From: Metapseudomonas resinovorans DSM 21078
GTDB taxonomy: Bacteria > Pseudomonadota > Gammaproteobacteria > Pseudomonadales > Pseudomonadaceae
Assembly (NCBI RefSeq): GCF_000423545.1
Contig: NZ_AUIE01000007.1
Location: forward strand, 1-64,000
DNA length: 64,000 nt
Reading direction: 5' to 3'
Of the stretch, positions 41,431-48,058 are shown piece by piece. Every line of letters starts with the position of its first letter. Position 1 is the stretch's first letter. A model generated the notes under the pieces. It ran no database searches, was not told the origin of the DNA, and saw only the letters and a program-made list of their open reading frames with translations. Position numbers and translations under genes: made by a program.

Positions 41431-41622
41431 TTTCTGGGCCCGGCCCGCTCCCTACTCCACCACCAGGCTTGATACGCTCTAGGTCGGGCCTTCCGATCGA
41501 AAACAGGCCTGATTCCCCAGCAGGCTAGGCCTGCCCCGCGCCCCCCGAATCCCGCCCGTGCGGGTTTTGTTGTTCCTGCGAGAAATGTACTTCGCAAAGG
41601 ATGTTTGCGCGCAAATCGAAAT

Positions 41623-41664
41623 ATTGCCGCCGGCATTGACGATAATATTGCCGCCGACAATAAT
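41623..41664 (+). promoter_or_regulatory. OL/PL: two operators and the rightward early promoter
   Basis: Operators ATTGCCGCCGGCATT (41623-41637) and ATTGCCGCCGACAAT (41647-41661) have the same 24-bp pitch as OR. TTGACG (41636-41641), a 17-nt spacer and AATAAT (41659-41664) form a promoter that overlaps both. It should drive the early operon from 42134 to the integrase and be shut by the same repressor. Confidence 0.85.
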
Positions 41665-41729
41665 CACCCCAAGCCGAACGCAAACGCGCCGGCAGCAAGA
41701 CGGCAGCGATGCCCTGGCCTTGGCCTAAA

Positions 41730-41777
41730 CGCTCTTTAACAACCTCGAACCTTCCGCAGTCCCGACAGCTTCGGCTG
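41730..41777 (+). promoter_or_regulatory. nut-like antitermination site (boxA and hairpin)
   Basis: CGCTCTTTAACAA (41730-41742) matches the bacterial and lambdoid boxA. A small hairpin with a UUCG loop, CAGC-TTCG-GCTG (41766-41777), lies 23 nt further on. It is about 65 nt downstream of the early promoter. No N-like gene is apparent, so host NusB/S10 or an unrecognised protein would act here. Confidence 0.6.
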
Positions 41778-42133
41778 AGCGACGGAAGCAAAACCGACTG
41801 CTATCGCGGGAGAACCCGACCAAGCCTGGCTCTGGAACCAGGCCGGACCGACGCGCTGCTGCCTCTGGAATCAGCGCACCACCGGGACGCACCCACCCGC
41901 TCCCTGCCGGATGCCTGAGACGAAGGCGCCCCACCAGCACAGCGGCCAAGTGACGCAATGCCAGGCCTGATGGCGAGTAATCAGGCACCGACAGCCAGAC
42001 GCGACAGACGCCCAACACGCCAGTAGCTGAGGGCGGCTGCATATTCGGGATTTCCGAATTTCAGCACCGACGAATTACTGAAGCACCTGGGAAACCGGGT
42101 GCTTTGGGATGCCAGCAACCGGAGGGATTCACC

Positions 42134-42340
42134 ATGGCCCAGTTCAACATCGATGCACACCTGAGCAACGGCAAGCGCCTGGACTGGCTGGCCATTGCCG
42201 ACGATGGCGAGGAGCTCAAGGCGGTCGCCGAGCAGATCAAGAAGGCTGCCGCGAAGAAGTTCGGCCCCGCCGTCCTCCTGAAGCGCTGGAGCGTAATGCG
42301 CGCAAGCAACGGCGCCATCACGGTGAGCATGCACGCGTAA
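42134..42340 (+). CDS. Hypothetical early protein, 68 residues
   Basis: It starts at ATG 42134 (MAQFNIDAHLSNGKRLDWLA) after CCGGAGGGATTCACC. The protein is alpha/beta and basic (QIKKAAAKKFGPAVLLKRWS). It is the first gene of the rightward early operon. No function is recognised. Confidence 0.6.
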   Translation: MAQFNIDAHLSNGKRLDWLAIADDGEELKAVAEQIKKAAAKKFGPAVLLKRWSVMRASNGAITVSMHA

Positions 42341-42417
42341 ATCAAGCATCACTGATGCGCCCTGGCGACAGGGCGCATTGGGATGCACACCAACCGAATC
42401 ACCTTGAGGGAACGGCA

Positions 42418-43065
42418 ATGCCAAACCATGTCACAACCGAAATTAAGGCAACCCCCGAGGTGATTGCCTGGATGCTCAACGAGGAAGGCCGCGTGGACTT
42501 CAGCAAGATCATCCCGTTTGCCGGGGAATTTCCCTGGAACGGCATTGCCTGCGATGCGGAAACACTCGCCGATGTCGTGCGACGCAAGCCCCTGGATGAG
42601 CATCCGCTGATCGCCTCTCTGGAAGCGGGCAATCGCGATCGCACGTTTCTCGATCAACTCTCCGATGAGAGCTTCGAGCAGTTCGTGCAGATGCTGCGCA
42701 ACCACCGCGCCACCGGTTATCTGCACAACATGGAGTTCGCCAGAGCCAAGTGGGGAACCAAGTGGAATGCCTATGACCAGACGGTAGATAAGGAAGCCGG
42801 TACCGCGCGATTCGACACTGCCTGGTCCTTCCCTGAGCCAATCCTGTTGAAGGTATCCGAGCGGTTCCCAGACGCGACGATCGAGATCCGCTATGCCGAC
42901 GAAGACATCGGCAGCAACTGCGGGAGCGTGACCTTCCTTGGTGGCAAGGCGATCGTCCGCGACGAGGTGCCTCGCTGGGCCGACATGAGCGAGGCGGAGC
43001 AGAAGAAGTGGACAGCCTTCGCCTACGAGGTGAAGCGCTGGCAGTCTGATCCTGACGACGAGTAA
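42418..43065 (+). CDS. Api92-like / DUF1281 ferredoxin-fold protein
   Basis: This 215-residue protein starts at ATG 42418 (MPNHVTTEIKATPEVIAWML). FSKIIPFAGEFPWNGIACDA, WGTKWNAYDQTVDKEAG and FDTAWSFPEPILLKVSERFP are typical of Api92-like proteins, whose WGTKWNA motif is well conserved in phages and plasmids. The function is not known. Confidence 0.75.
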   Translation: MPNHVTTEIKATPEVIAWMLNEEGRVDFSKIIPFAGEFPWNGIACDAETLADVVRRKPLDEHPLIASLEAGNRDRTFLDQLSDESFEQFVQMLRNHRATGYLHNMEFARAKWGTKWNAYDQTVDKEAGTARFDTAWSFPEPILLKVSERFPDATIEIRYADEDIGSNCGSVTFLGGKAIVRDEVPRWADMSEAEQKKWTAFAYEVKRWQSDPDDE

Positions 43066-43178
43066 CCCCGCGGTAACGACACGGGGCGCCACCGCGCAAC
43101 GCATGACGCCGCGCGCGGCAACGAGAGGGCTGGCCACCCGGGCACAACGGCTCCATCCCCCGCCAGGGCGGATTGGAG

Positions 43179-43320
43179 AGTGATCGGTTGATCGCCGAAG
43201 CAAACAGCGGGGTGGCCACCTCCACGCGCATAGCGGTGGATTGCCCGGCCAGCCGATCACTCCCCGATGCTCCCTGGCATCGCTTGCTTGTCACCTTGCC
43301 CGTGCACTGCGGGCCTTTTT
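43179..43320 (+). ncRNA. Structured RNA candidate with terminator
   Basis: A perfect 9-bp closing stem (AGTGATCGG 43179-43187 with CCGATCACT 43253-43261) encloses smaller inverted repeats. About 35 nt further on is a terminator, GCCCG/CGGGC followed by CTTTTT (43298-43319). No gene fits in 43066-43390. It could be a small phage RNA or an untranslated control region of the following gene. Confidence 0.4.
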
Positions 43321-43390
43321 GTCGGCTCGCCCGGCACCTATTCCCTCCCTGCTGGCCAAGGCCGGCTTTCCACAGCACGAGGTGCACTCC

Positions 43391-43654
43391 ATGGAAATTA
43401 CCCAAGGCGTGATCGACGCCCATGCCCAGCTGGTCGAGATGAATGCCAAGACCAAGGCCGCCATCGCCGCCTTCTATCTGCGCCGCCGGCAACGCTCGGT
43501 AAGCGCTCCCCTGCCCCGGCTGGTCCAGGTGGTACCCAAGGGCCGCAACTTCTTCCACTTGGTGGACGCCTACACCGACAAGGTGATCGGCTTCCGTACC
43601 GGGCATCGCGCCGCCTGCGCTGCTGCGCGCGACCTGGAACGCGGAGCGGCTTGA
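43391..43654 (+). CDS. Hypothetical early protein, 87 residues
   Basis: It starts at ATG 43391 (MEITQGVIDAHAQLVEMNAK) and has AAFYLRRRQRSVSAPLPRLV and NFFHLVDAYTDKVIGFRTGH. It is basic. The start is supported by codon use; the ribosome site is weak. No known domain. Confidence 0.55.
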   Translation: MEITQGVIDAHAQLVEMNAKTKAAIAAFYLRRRQRSVSAPLPRLVQVVPKGRNFFHLVDAYTDKVIGFRTGHRAACAAARDLERGAA

Positions 43655-43656
43655 TC

Positions 43657-44211
43657 ATGATCAGCCACGAACTCAGCGCGGTTGAGGCGAACAGCCGCAC
43701 CAGTGCCATGCTGGCCGCGCAGATTGAGCAGTTCCTCGCCGGCGGCGGACGCATCCATGACCTGGGCGAGGTGCAGACAGTGCCCATGCCCCTGCGCCGC
43801 GAGGTTGAACCGGCGCCGCGCGCATCCAAAAAAGCGAGGAACATCCCGCCGAAGGAGTACCTGGACCGGGAAGGCCGGCGTGAAGCGAAGCGAGCGGAAC
43901 TGGCGCCGCAGGTGCGCGTACTGGCCGAGACGTTGAACATCTCCCAGATCGCCGCGCGACTCGGCGTCAGCCGTCGGATGCTCGACACCATCGGGCGAGA
44001 GTTCAAGATCACCTTCAAGCCAGCCCCGACCGGCGCACAGCTCGCCGCGATGGCCCGCGACAAGGTCTTCGCTGAACGCCTGGGCGCCTTTCTGAAGATT
44101 GGTCTCACCCGCCGCCAGGCCCTGCTGCGCTCCGAGCTGGACTATCGAGTGTTCAACCGGGTGTGCAAGACCTACGGCCTGCAATTCCCCGAGTCGGTGG
44201 AGGGCGCCTGA
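43657..44211 (+). CDS. HTH-containing early protein
   Basis: This 184-residue protein starts at ATG 43657 (MISHELSAVEANSRTSAMLA). A helix-turn-helix lies at NISQIAARLGVSRRMLDTIG; a second HTH-like stretch is near the end (GLTRRQALLRSELDYRVFNR). Likely DNA-binding. It overlaps the next gene by 1 bp. Confidence 0.65.
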   Translation: MISHELSAVEANSRTSAMLAAQIEQFLAGGGRIHDLGEVQTVPMPLRREVEPAPRASKKARNIPPKEYLDREGRREAKRAELAPQVRVLAETLNISQIAARLGVSRRMLDTIGREFKITFKPAPTGAQLAAMARDKVFAERLGAFLKIGLTRRQALLRSELDYRVFNRVCKTYGLQFPESVEGA

Positions 44212-44543
44212 TGGCCATGACCCAGCAGGACCGATCCGCCAAGTCCGCGGCGAAGCGGAAGGAGTTCGATGAAAAGGAACTCCGACACCGCGTCCGCCCG
44301 GGTATCCACCAGAAGCTTGCGGACCTGATGGACTGGCACGGAATCACTGAGCAGTCGGAAGCGATTCAGCTGCTGATCATGAACGCCCACGCCCAGGGTC
44401 GGGAAGGTTCCGCGACGGCGCTCGCCCTTCCGCGCCACGAAATCACTATCAGCAAAAACGTGGCGCGGCAGCTTCAGGCTCACGGAATCAGGCAGGCGGC
44501 GCGCGAGGACAAAGAGGAACGGGAGCGCGAATGGCTCGACTGA
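44211..44543 (+). CDS. Hypothetical protein, 110 residues
   Basis: ATG at 44211 overlaps the previous stop (TGATG). The protein is helical and highly charged (KSAAKRKEFDEKELRHRVRP, HQKLADLMDWHGITEQSEAI). The segment EQSEAIQLLIMNAH resembles ribbon-helix-helix regulators, but the match is weak. Confidence 0.6.
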   Translation: MAMTQQDRSAKSAAKRKEFDEKELRHRVRPGIHQKLADLMDWHGITEQSEAIQLLIMNAHAQGREGSATALALPRHEITISKNVARQLQAHGIRQAAREDKEEREREWLD

Positions 44544-44746
44544 CTCCCTCACCCAAGCAGGCCGAAACCCTGGAGCACATCCGACAGTTCATCCAGGAGA
44601 AAGGCTACTCACCCACCGTGGCTGAGTTGGCCAAGCTCGCCAGCGTCAACGAGAACGCTGTTCAGGACCGCATCAACGCCCTCGATCGCAAGGGCCTGAT
44701 CACCCGCACCCAGCGCACCAGCAGATCCATACGCCCGGTCGCCTGA
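44531..44746 (+). CDS. LexA-type winged-helix protein
   Basis: This 71-residue protein is only the LexA DNA-binding domain: PSPKQAETLEHIRQFIQEKG, YSPTVAELAKLASVNENAVQ, INALDRKGLITRTQRTSRSI. The peptidase half is missing. It lies just before the DGR and could regulate it; this is inference. Confidence 0.75.
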   Translation: MARLTPSPKQAETLEHIRQFIQEKGYSPTVAELAKLASVNENAVQDRINALDRKGLITRTQRTSRSIRPVA

Positions 44747-44807
44747 CCCACCCCATATCACTCGCCGCCCGCAGCCAGCGGAAGGCTCGTTCACCCTGGA
44801 GAAACCC

Positions 44808-45293
44808 ATGAGCGACAACATCCCTCAGTTCATCGCTGCATCCGATCTGCCCGAACGCGGCCAGCTCCTGATCGGCGGCACCTTCGTCGAGCGCTACTGG
44901 CTCAATGGTCGGGAGCGCGCACTGATCCTGCTGCCCGCTTCCGCCGAGTTCACTGGTGCCTGGGGCGAGTACGGTCAGGACATCGAAGGCGCTCGCAGCT
45001 ACAGCGATGGCGAGGCCAACACCCGTGCCATGGCCGAAGCCGGCAGCGCGATCGCCGTGAAGGCCCTGGAGCTGGGTGCCCATATCCCATCCTGCCTGGA
45101 GGCGCAACTGGTGATGGCCGCCAAGCACGCTGGTCTGATCACCGACCTGCGCGAGGATCGCTTCTACTGGCTGAGCACGCAGTTCTCCTCCTACCGCGCC
45201 TACAGCTTGGTCTTCGTAGATGGCTGGCAGGACTGCTACGGCGAGGACTGCGAGCGGCTCGTCCGCCCCGTCCGCAGCGTACCCATTCAGTAA
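44808..45293 (+). CDS. DGR target protein 1 (DUF1566/CLec-like)
   Basis: This 161-residue protein starts at ATG 44808, 7 nt after GGAG. The C-terminal part, from FYWLSTQFSS through VFVDGWQDCYGEDCERLVRP, is the variable region (residues 124-157) in a DUF1566/C-type-lectin-like fold. It differs from the template at nine positions, all template A. It has no signal peptide or membrane segment and shares EYGQDIEGARSYSDGEANTR-type sequence with target 2, so the two are paralogues. The ligand is unknown. Confidence 0.88.
   Translation: MSDNIPQFIAASDLPERGQLLIGGTFVERYWLNGRERALILLPASAEFTGAWGEYGQDIEGARSYSDGEANTRAMAEAGSAIAVKALELGAHIPSCLEAQLVMAAKHAGLITDLREDRFYWLSTQFSSYRAYSLVFVDGWQDCYGEDCERLVRPVRSVPIQ
45178..45277 (+). 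repeat. DGR variable repeat VR1
   Basis: This 100-bp repeat aligns without gaps to the template at 46586-46685. It has nine substitutions, at AAC to TAC, AAC to CGC (two), AAC to AGC, ATG to TTG, GAC to GTC, GAA to GTA, AAG to GAG and TAC to TGC. Every change is at a template A. The last 27 bp, including the G/C-rich initiation-like segment, are identical to the template. Confidence 0.95.
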
Positions 45294-45413
45294 TCCACTG
45301 ATTCATTCCTTCGCTTTTGCAGGCGATTCGCGGGGCCGGCACCGCCGGTCAGGCCAGATGCTCGCAGGGAAGCGCCTGCCGCCTGCACCCTACCCTTCAG
45401 ATGAGGAGTCCTC

Positions 45414-46007
45414 ATGGACATGAAGAACGTTCCCGCGCTCAAGATCGACCGACTGGACAGCCTGACCATCAACTTCTTCAGTGAGTCAAGCCGCGGCGAA
45501 TTCATCGAGGGAGCCGAGATCAACACAATCTCCGGCATCATGCCTCCTCTCGGCGAGTACTGGTCCGGCGAGGGCGGCCACAACGCCGGCCTGGTGCGCG
45601 GCGAGAACGGTGCTCCGGACTACTACCTGATCGTCCCCGCCGGGTCGGAGGCCGAATCCACCCTGGCCTACGGCGGCTACGGCCACGAAACCGAAGGCGC
45701 CGGCAGTGCCAGTGACGGCCTGGCGAACACCCGTGCCCTGCTGGCCGACAGCGAGGATCATCCAGCCGCCAAGCTGGCCAGCGAGTTCACCGCCGACGGC
45801 CACAGAGACTTCTACCTGCCAGCACGCCGTGAGCTGCAGTTGGCCGAGGCGAATGTTCCGGAGCTGTTCAGCAAGGCCTACCACTGGAGCAGCACGCAGT
45901 TCTCCTCCACCAGCGCCTACTACGTGGACTTCGAAGATGGCTGGCAGGGCTGCTGCGGCAAGGACTGCGAGCGGCTCGTCCGCCCCGTCCGCAGAAAGTT
46001 CCTTTGA
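45414..46007 (+). CDS. DGR target protein 2 (DUF1566/CLec-like)
   Basis: This 197-residue protein starts at ATG 45414 (MDMKNVPALKIDRLDSLTIN) after GAGGAG. DFYLPARRELQLAEANVPEL followed by YHWSSTQFSS and RLVRPVRR is the DUF1566 (Lcl C-terminal) pattern. Residues 161-194 are variable region VR2, with seven template-A substitutions. The N-terminal domain with NFFSESSRGEFIEGAE is not found in target 1. It has no signal peptide. Confidence 0.9.
   Translation: MDMKNVPALKIDRLDSLTINFFSESSRGEFIEGAEINTISGIMPPLGEYWSGEGGHNAGLVRGENGAPDYYLIVPAGSEAESTLAYGGYGHETEGAGSASDGLANTRALLADSEDHPAAKLASEFTADGHRDFYLPARRELQLAEANVPELFSKAYHWSSTQFSSTSAYYVDFEDGWQGCCGKDCERLVRPVRRKFL
45895..45994 (+). repeat. DGR variable repeat VR2
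   Basis: This 100-bp repeat aligns without gaps to the template. It has seven substitutions: AAC to ACC, AAC to AGC, AAC to TAC, ATG to GTG, GAC to GGC and TAC to TGC twice, all at template A. A 7-bp hairpin with a GGCA loop follows 32 bp downstream. Confidence 0.95.
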
Positions 46008-46026
46008 TCCTTCAATCCTTTATTGA

Positions 46027-46044
46027 TGGGCGCGGCAGCGCCCA
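46027..46044. repeat. Inverted repeat after VR2 (DGR hairpin candidate)
   Basis: TGGGCGC-GGCA-GCGCCCA is a perfect 7-bp stem with a four-base loop of the GRNA type. Such hairpins or cruciforms after the variable repeat help target recognition in the Bordetella phage DGR. No equivalent is evident after VR1. Confidence 0.6.
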
Positions 46045-46065
46045 GTGATTTTCGAGGAGGCCAGG

Positions 46066-46425
46066 ATGGCCCTGCATACCGAACTGGAGATTCACAAGGC
46101 CGCCGAGGAATTGCTCGGCGTGGTCCTGCACCTGGTGCGAAGCATTCCGCGCGACCTGAAGTTGGTGGTCGGATCTAAGATCCGCGATGAATGCCTGCAG
46201 GTCATGGTGCTGATCGGCCGGGCCAATATGGCCGCCGACAAGCGACCTCACCTCAATCACCTTCTCGAAAGCGTCTGGATGATCAATCACCTGCTCCGCG
46301 CCCTGACCAATCTGGGGATCATCTCCAAGGGGCAACACGCACAGGCGATGAAGATCACCGCATCCATTGGTCGTCAGGCCAACGCCTGGAAAGGCAAATC
46401 ATCCGCAACCGCGCCCGCTACCTGA
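46066..46425 (+). CDS. DGR accessory protein (Avd-like)
   Basis: This 119-residue protein starts at ATG 46066 after GAGGAGG. It is all-helical and basic, with ELEIHKAAEELLGVVLHLVR, IPRDLKLVVGSKIRDECLQV and ESVWMINHLLRALTNLGIIS, matching the four-helix-bundle accessory proteins (Avd) that form pentamers and bind the reverse transcriptase. It lies between target 2 and the template repeat, the usual place. Confidence 0.9.
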   Translation: MALHTELEIHKAAEELLGVVLHLVRSIPRDLKLVVGSKIRDECLQVMVLIGRANMAADKRPHLNHLLESVWMINHLLRALTNLGIISKGQHAQAMKITASIGRQANAWKGKSSATAPAT

Positions 46426-46585
46426 GGGTCAAGGCTCTCTGGTCTGTGCGCTGAATCTGGTCGTGCCGCTGACCTTCGGGTCACCGCCATGCGCACCACG
46501 GAAACCACCAGCGGAACGGTTGGGCAGGTCCGGCGCAGTTTGCCGGCCGAGTTATCGGCCGGGTGACATAGATAGCACGATAGGT
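46426..46585 (+). ncRNA. Upstream part of the DGR template RNA
   Basis: This 160-bp stretch has no gene and separates Avd from the template repeat. It contains a perfect 7-bp hairpin, CCGGCCG-AGTTAT-CGGCCGG (46543-46562), 23 bp before the template. DGR template RNA extends beyond the repeat on both sides and is structured, so this is likely part of it. Confidence 0.5.
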
Positions 46586-46685
46586 CGCAGTTCTCCTCCA
46601 ACAACGCCTACAACATGGACTTCGAAGATGGCTGGCAGGACTGCTACGGCAAGGACTACGAGCGGCTCGTCCGCCCCGTCCGCAG
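46586..46685 (+). repeat. DGR template repeat TR
   Basis: This is the 100-bp template on the same strand as both variable repeats. It contains 22 A, including three AAC codons (read in the VR frame as SSNNAYNMDFEDGWQDCYGK). Thirteen of the 22 A positions differ in at least one VR, and none of the other 78 positions does. The 3' end lies about 30 bp before the reverse transcriptase domain begins, and the RT frame may open inside it. Confidence 0.95.
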
Positions 46686-47779
46686 ATTCGAGTGTTGCAT
46701 CCTTCACCTTCGAGGAGCTGGTCCAGGCCTACTACGACTGCCGCCGCAGCAAGCGCAACACCAACAGCGCGCGGCGCTTCGAGCAGGACCTGGAGCAGAA
46801 CCTCCTCGATCTGCACGACGATTTGCTGGCCGGCACCTACCAGCCTGGCCGCTCCATCTGCTTCGTGATCACCCGACCCAAGCCGCGCGAGGTGTGGGCC
46901 GCCACCTTCCGGGATCGCGTCGTCCACCACCTGCTGTACAACCACATCGGCGCCAGCATCGAGGCCACCTTCATCGCCGACAGCTGCGCCTGCATACCCG
47001 GGCGCGGCACGCTGTACGCCGCCGAGCGCCTGGAGGCCAAGGTGCGCAGCGCCAGCCAGAACTGGTCGACGCCGACCTTCTACCTGAAAGCCGATCTGGC
47101 GAACTTCTTCGTCGCCATCGACAAGCGGGTGCTGGACCGCCAGCTCCGCCCGCTGATCCATGAACCCTGGTGGCTTAGCCTGGCTTTGCAGGTGCTCTGG
47201 CACGATCCTCGCGCGGACTGCGAGGTGCGCAGCCCGCGCAAGCTTTTCAACCGGGTGCCGCAGCACAAGCGCTTGACCGCCCAGCCGGCGCACCTCGGCC
47301 TACCCATCGGTAACCTGTCGTCGCAGTTCTTCGCGAACATCTACCTGAATGCCCTGGATCAGTTCGTAAAGCACCAGCTACGCGCCAAGCATTACATCCG
47401 CTATGTCGATGACTTCGTGCTGCTGCATGAATCACCGCAGCAGCTGAACGCCTGGCTGTCCGAGATCAATGCCTTCTTGCCCAGCCTGGGTGCCCGGCTC
47501 AACCCGGCGAAGACGATCCTTCAACCTGCTGATCGCGGCATCGACTTCGTTGGCCACGTGATCAAGCCCTGGCGGCGCACCACTCGCAAGCGGACGGTGA
47601 AGGAGGCGCTACGCCGAGTGGCTGCAGCACCAGCAGACGACCTGCTGGCCGTGGCCAACAGCTACTTCGGGCTGCTCGGGCAGGCGTCGCACAGCTACCG
47701 AGACCGCGCCGCACTGGCGAATGTCCTGCTGCGCCGTGGACGCCAGGTCAACGGCGCCCTGACCCAGACCTACCGATAA
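46628..47779 (+). CDS. DGR reverse transcriptase
   Basis: The conserved protein begins at FTFEELVQAYYDCRRSKRNT (about 46701) and includes PREVWAATFRDRVVHHLLYN, DSCACIPGRGTLYAAERLEA, FYLKADLANFFVAIDKRVLD, LPIGNLSSQFFANIYLNALD and the active-site YVDD at 47402-47413. The last in-frame ATG before the domain is at 46628, within the template repeat; I mark that as start (383 residues). A non-AUG start nearer 46690 is possible. It copies the template RNA with adenine mutagenesis into the target genes. Confidence 0.93.
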   Translation: MAGRTATARTTSGSSAPSADSSVASFTFEELVQAYYDCRRSKRNTNSARRFEQDLEQNLLDLHDDLLAGTYQPGRSICFVITRPKPREVWAATFRDRVVHHLLYNHIGASIEATFIADSCACIPGRGTLYAAERLEAKVRSASQNWSTPTFYLKADLANFFVAIDKRVLDRQLRPLIHEPWWLSLALQVLWHDPRADCEVRSPRKLFNRVPQHKRLTAQPAHLGLPIGNLSSQFFANIYLNALDQFVKHQLRAKHYIRYVDDFVLLHESPQQLNAWLSEINAFLPSLGARLNPAKTILQPADRGIDFVGHVIKPWRRTTRKRTVKEALRRVAAAPADDLLAVANSYFGLLGQASHSYRDRAALANVLLRRGRQVNGALTQTYR

Positions 47780-47836
47780 CCCACCCCACCCGCCAGCCGC
47801 ACCAGCGGCACGGCATCGCTCGACCTGGAGAAAGCC

Positions 47837-48058
47837 ATGAGCCTCCGCGACCAAGGCCACCGTTTCTGCGCAAGCCCCGACCGCAAGGAGGCGCGCTGGT
47901 TGCACCCGAACATCTGGAAGCAAATGTACCCCGACTGGATCGACGTGACCGACTTCTCCGATGACGAGTTTGTGGAGTTCTTCACCCACAAGCCCCTGCC
48001 CCACGGCCAGGCCCAATGCGTCAAGGCCCAACTCGACATCTTCGAAGGATCGCCATGA
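47837..48058 (+). CDS. Hypothetical protein, 73 residues
   Basis: ATG at 47837 follows a GGAG ribosome site. The protein (MSLRDQGHRFCASPDRKEAR, WLHPNIWKQMYPDWIDVTDF) ends in ATGA overlap with the methyltransferase gene. No known domain; probably expressed with the methyltransferase. Confidence 0.6.
   Translation: MSLRDQGHRFCASPDRKEARWLHPNIWKQMYPDWIDVTDFSDDEFVEFFTHKPLPHGQAQCVKAQLDIFEGSP

Larger units (their letters stand above)
41431..42133 (+). other. Early control region without genes
   Basis: No convincing gene lies in these 700 bp. The region holds two operators and a promoter (41623-41664), a boxA-like element with a hairpin (41730-41777), a long untranslated leader, and a hairpin plus GGAGG ribosome site just before 42134. 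The interval 41431-41600 shows nothing clear. Confidence 0.7.
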
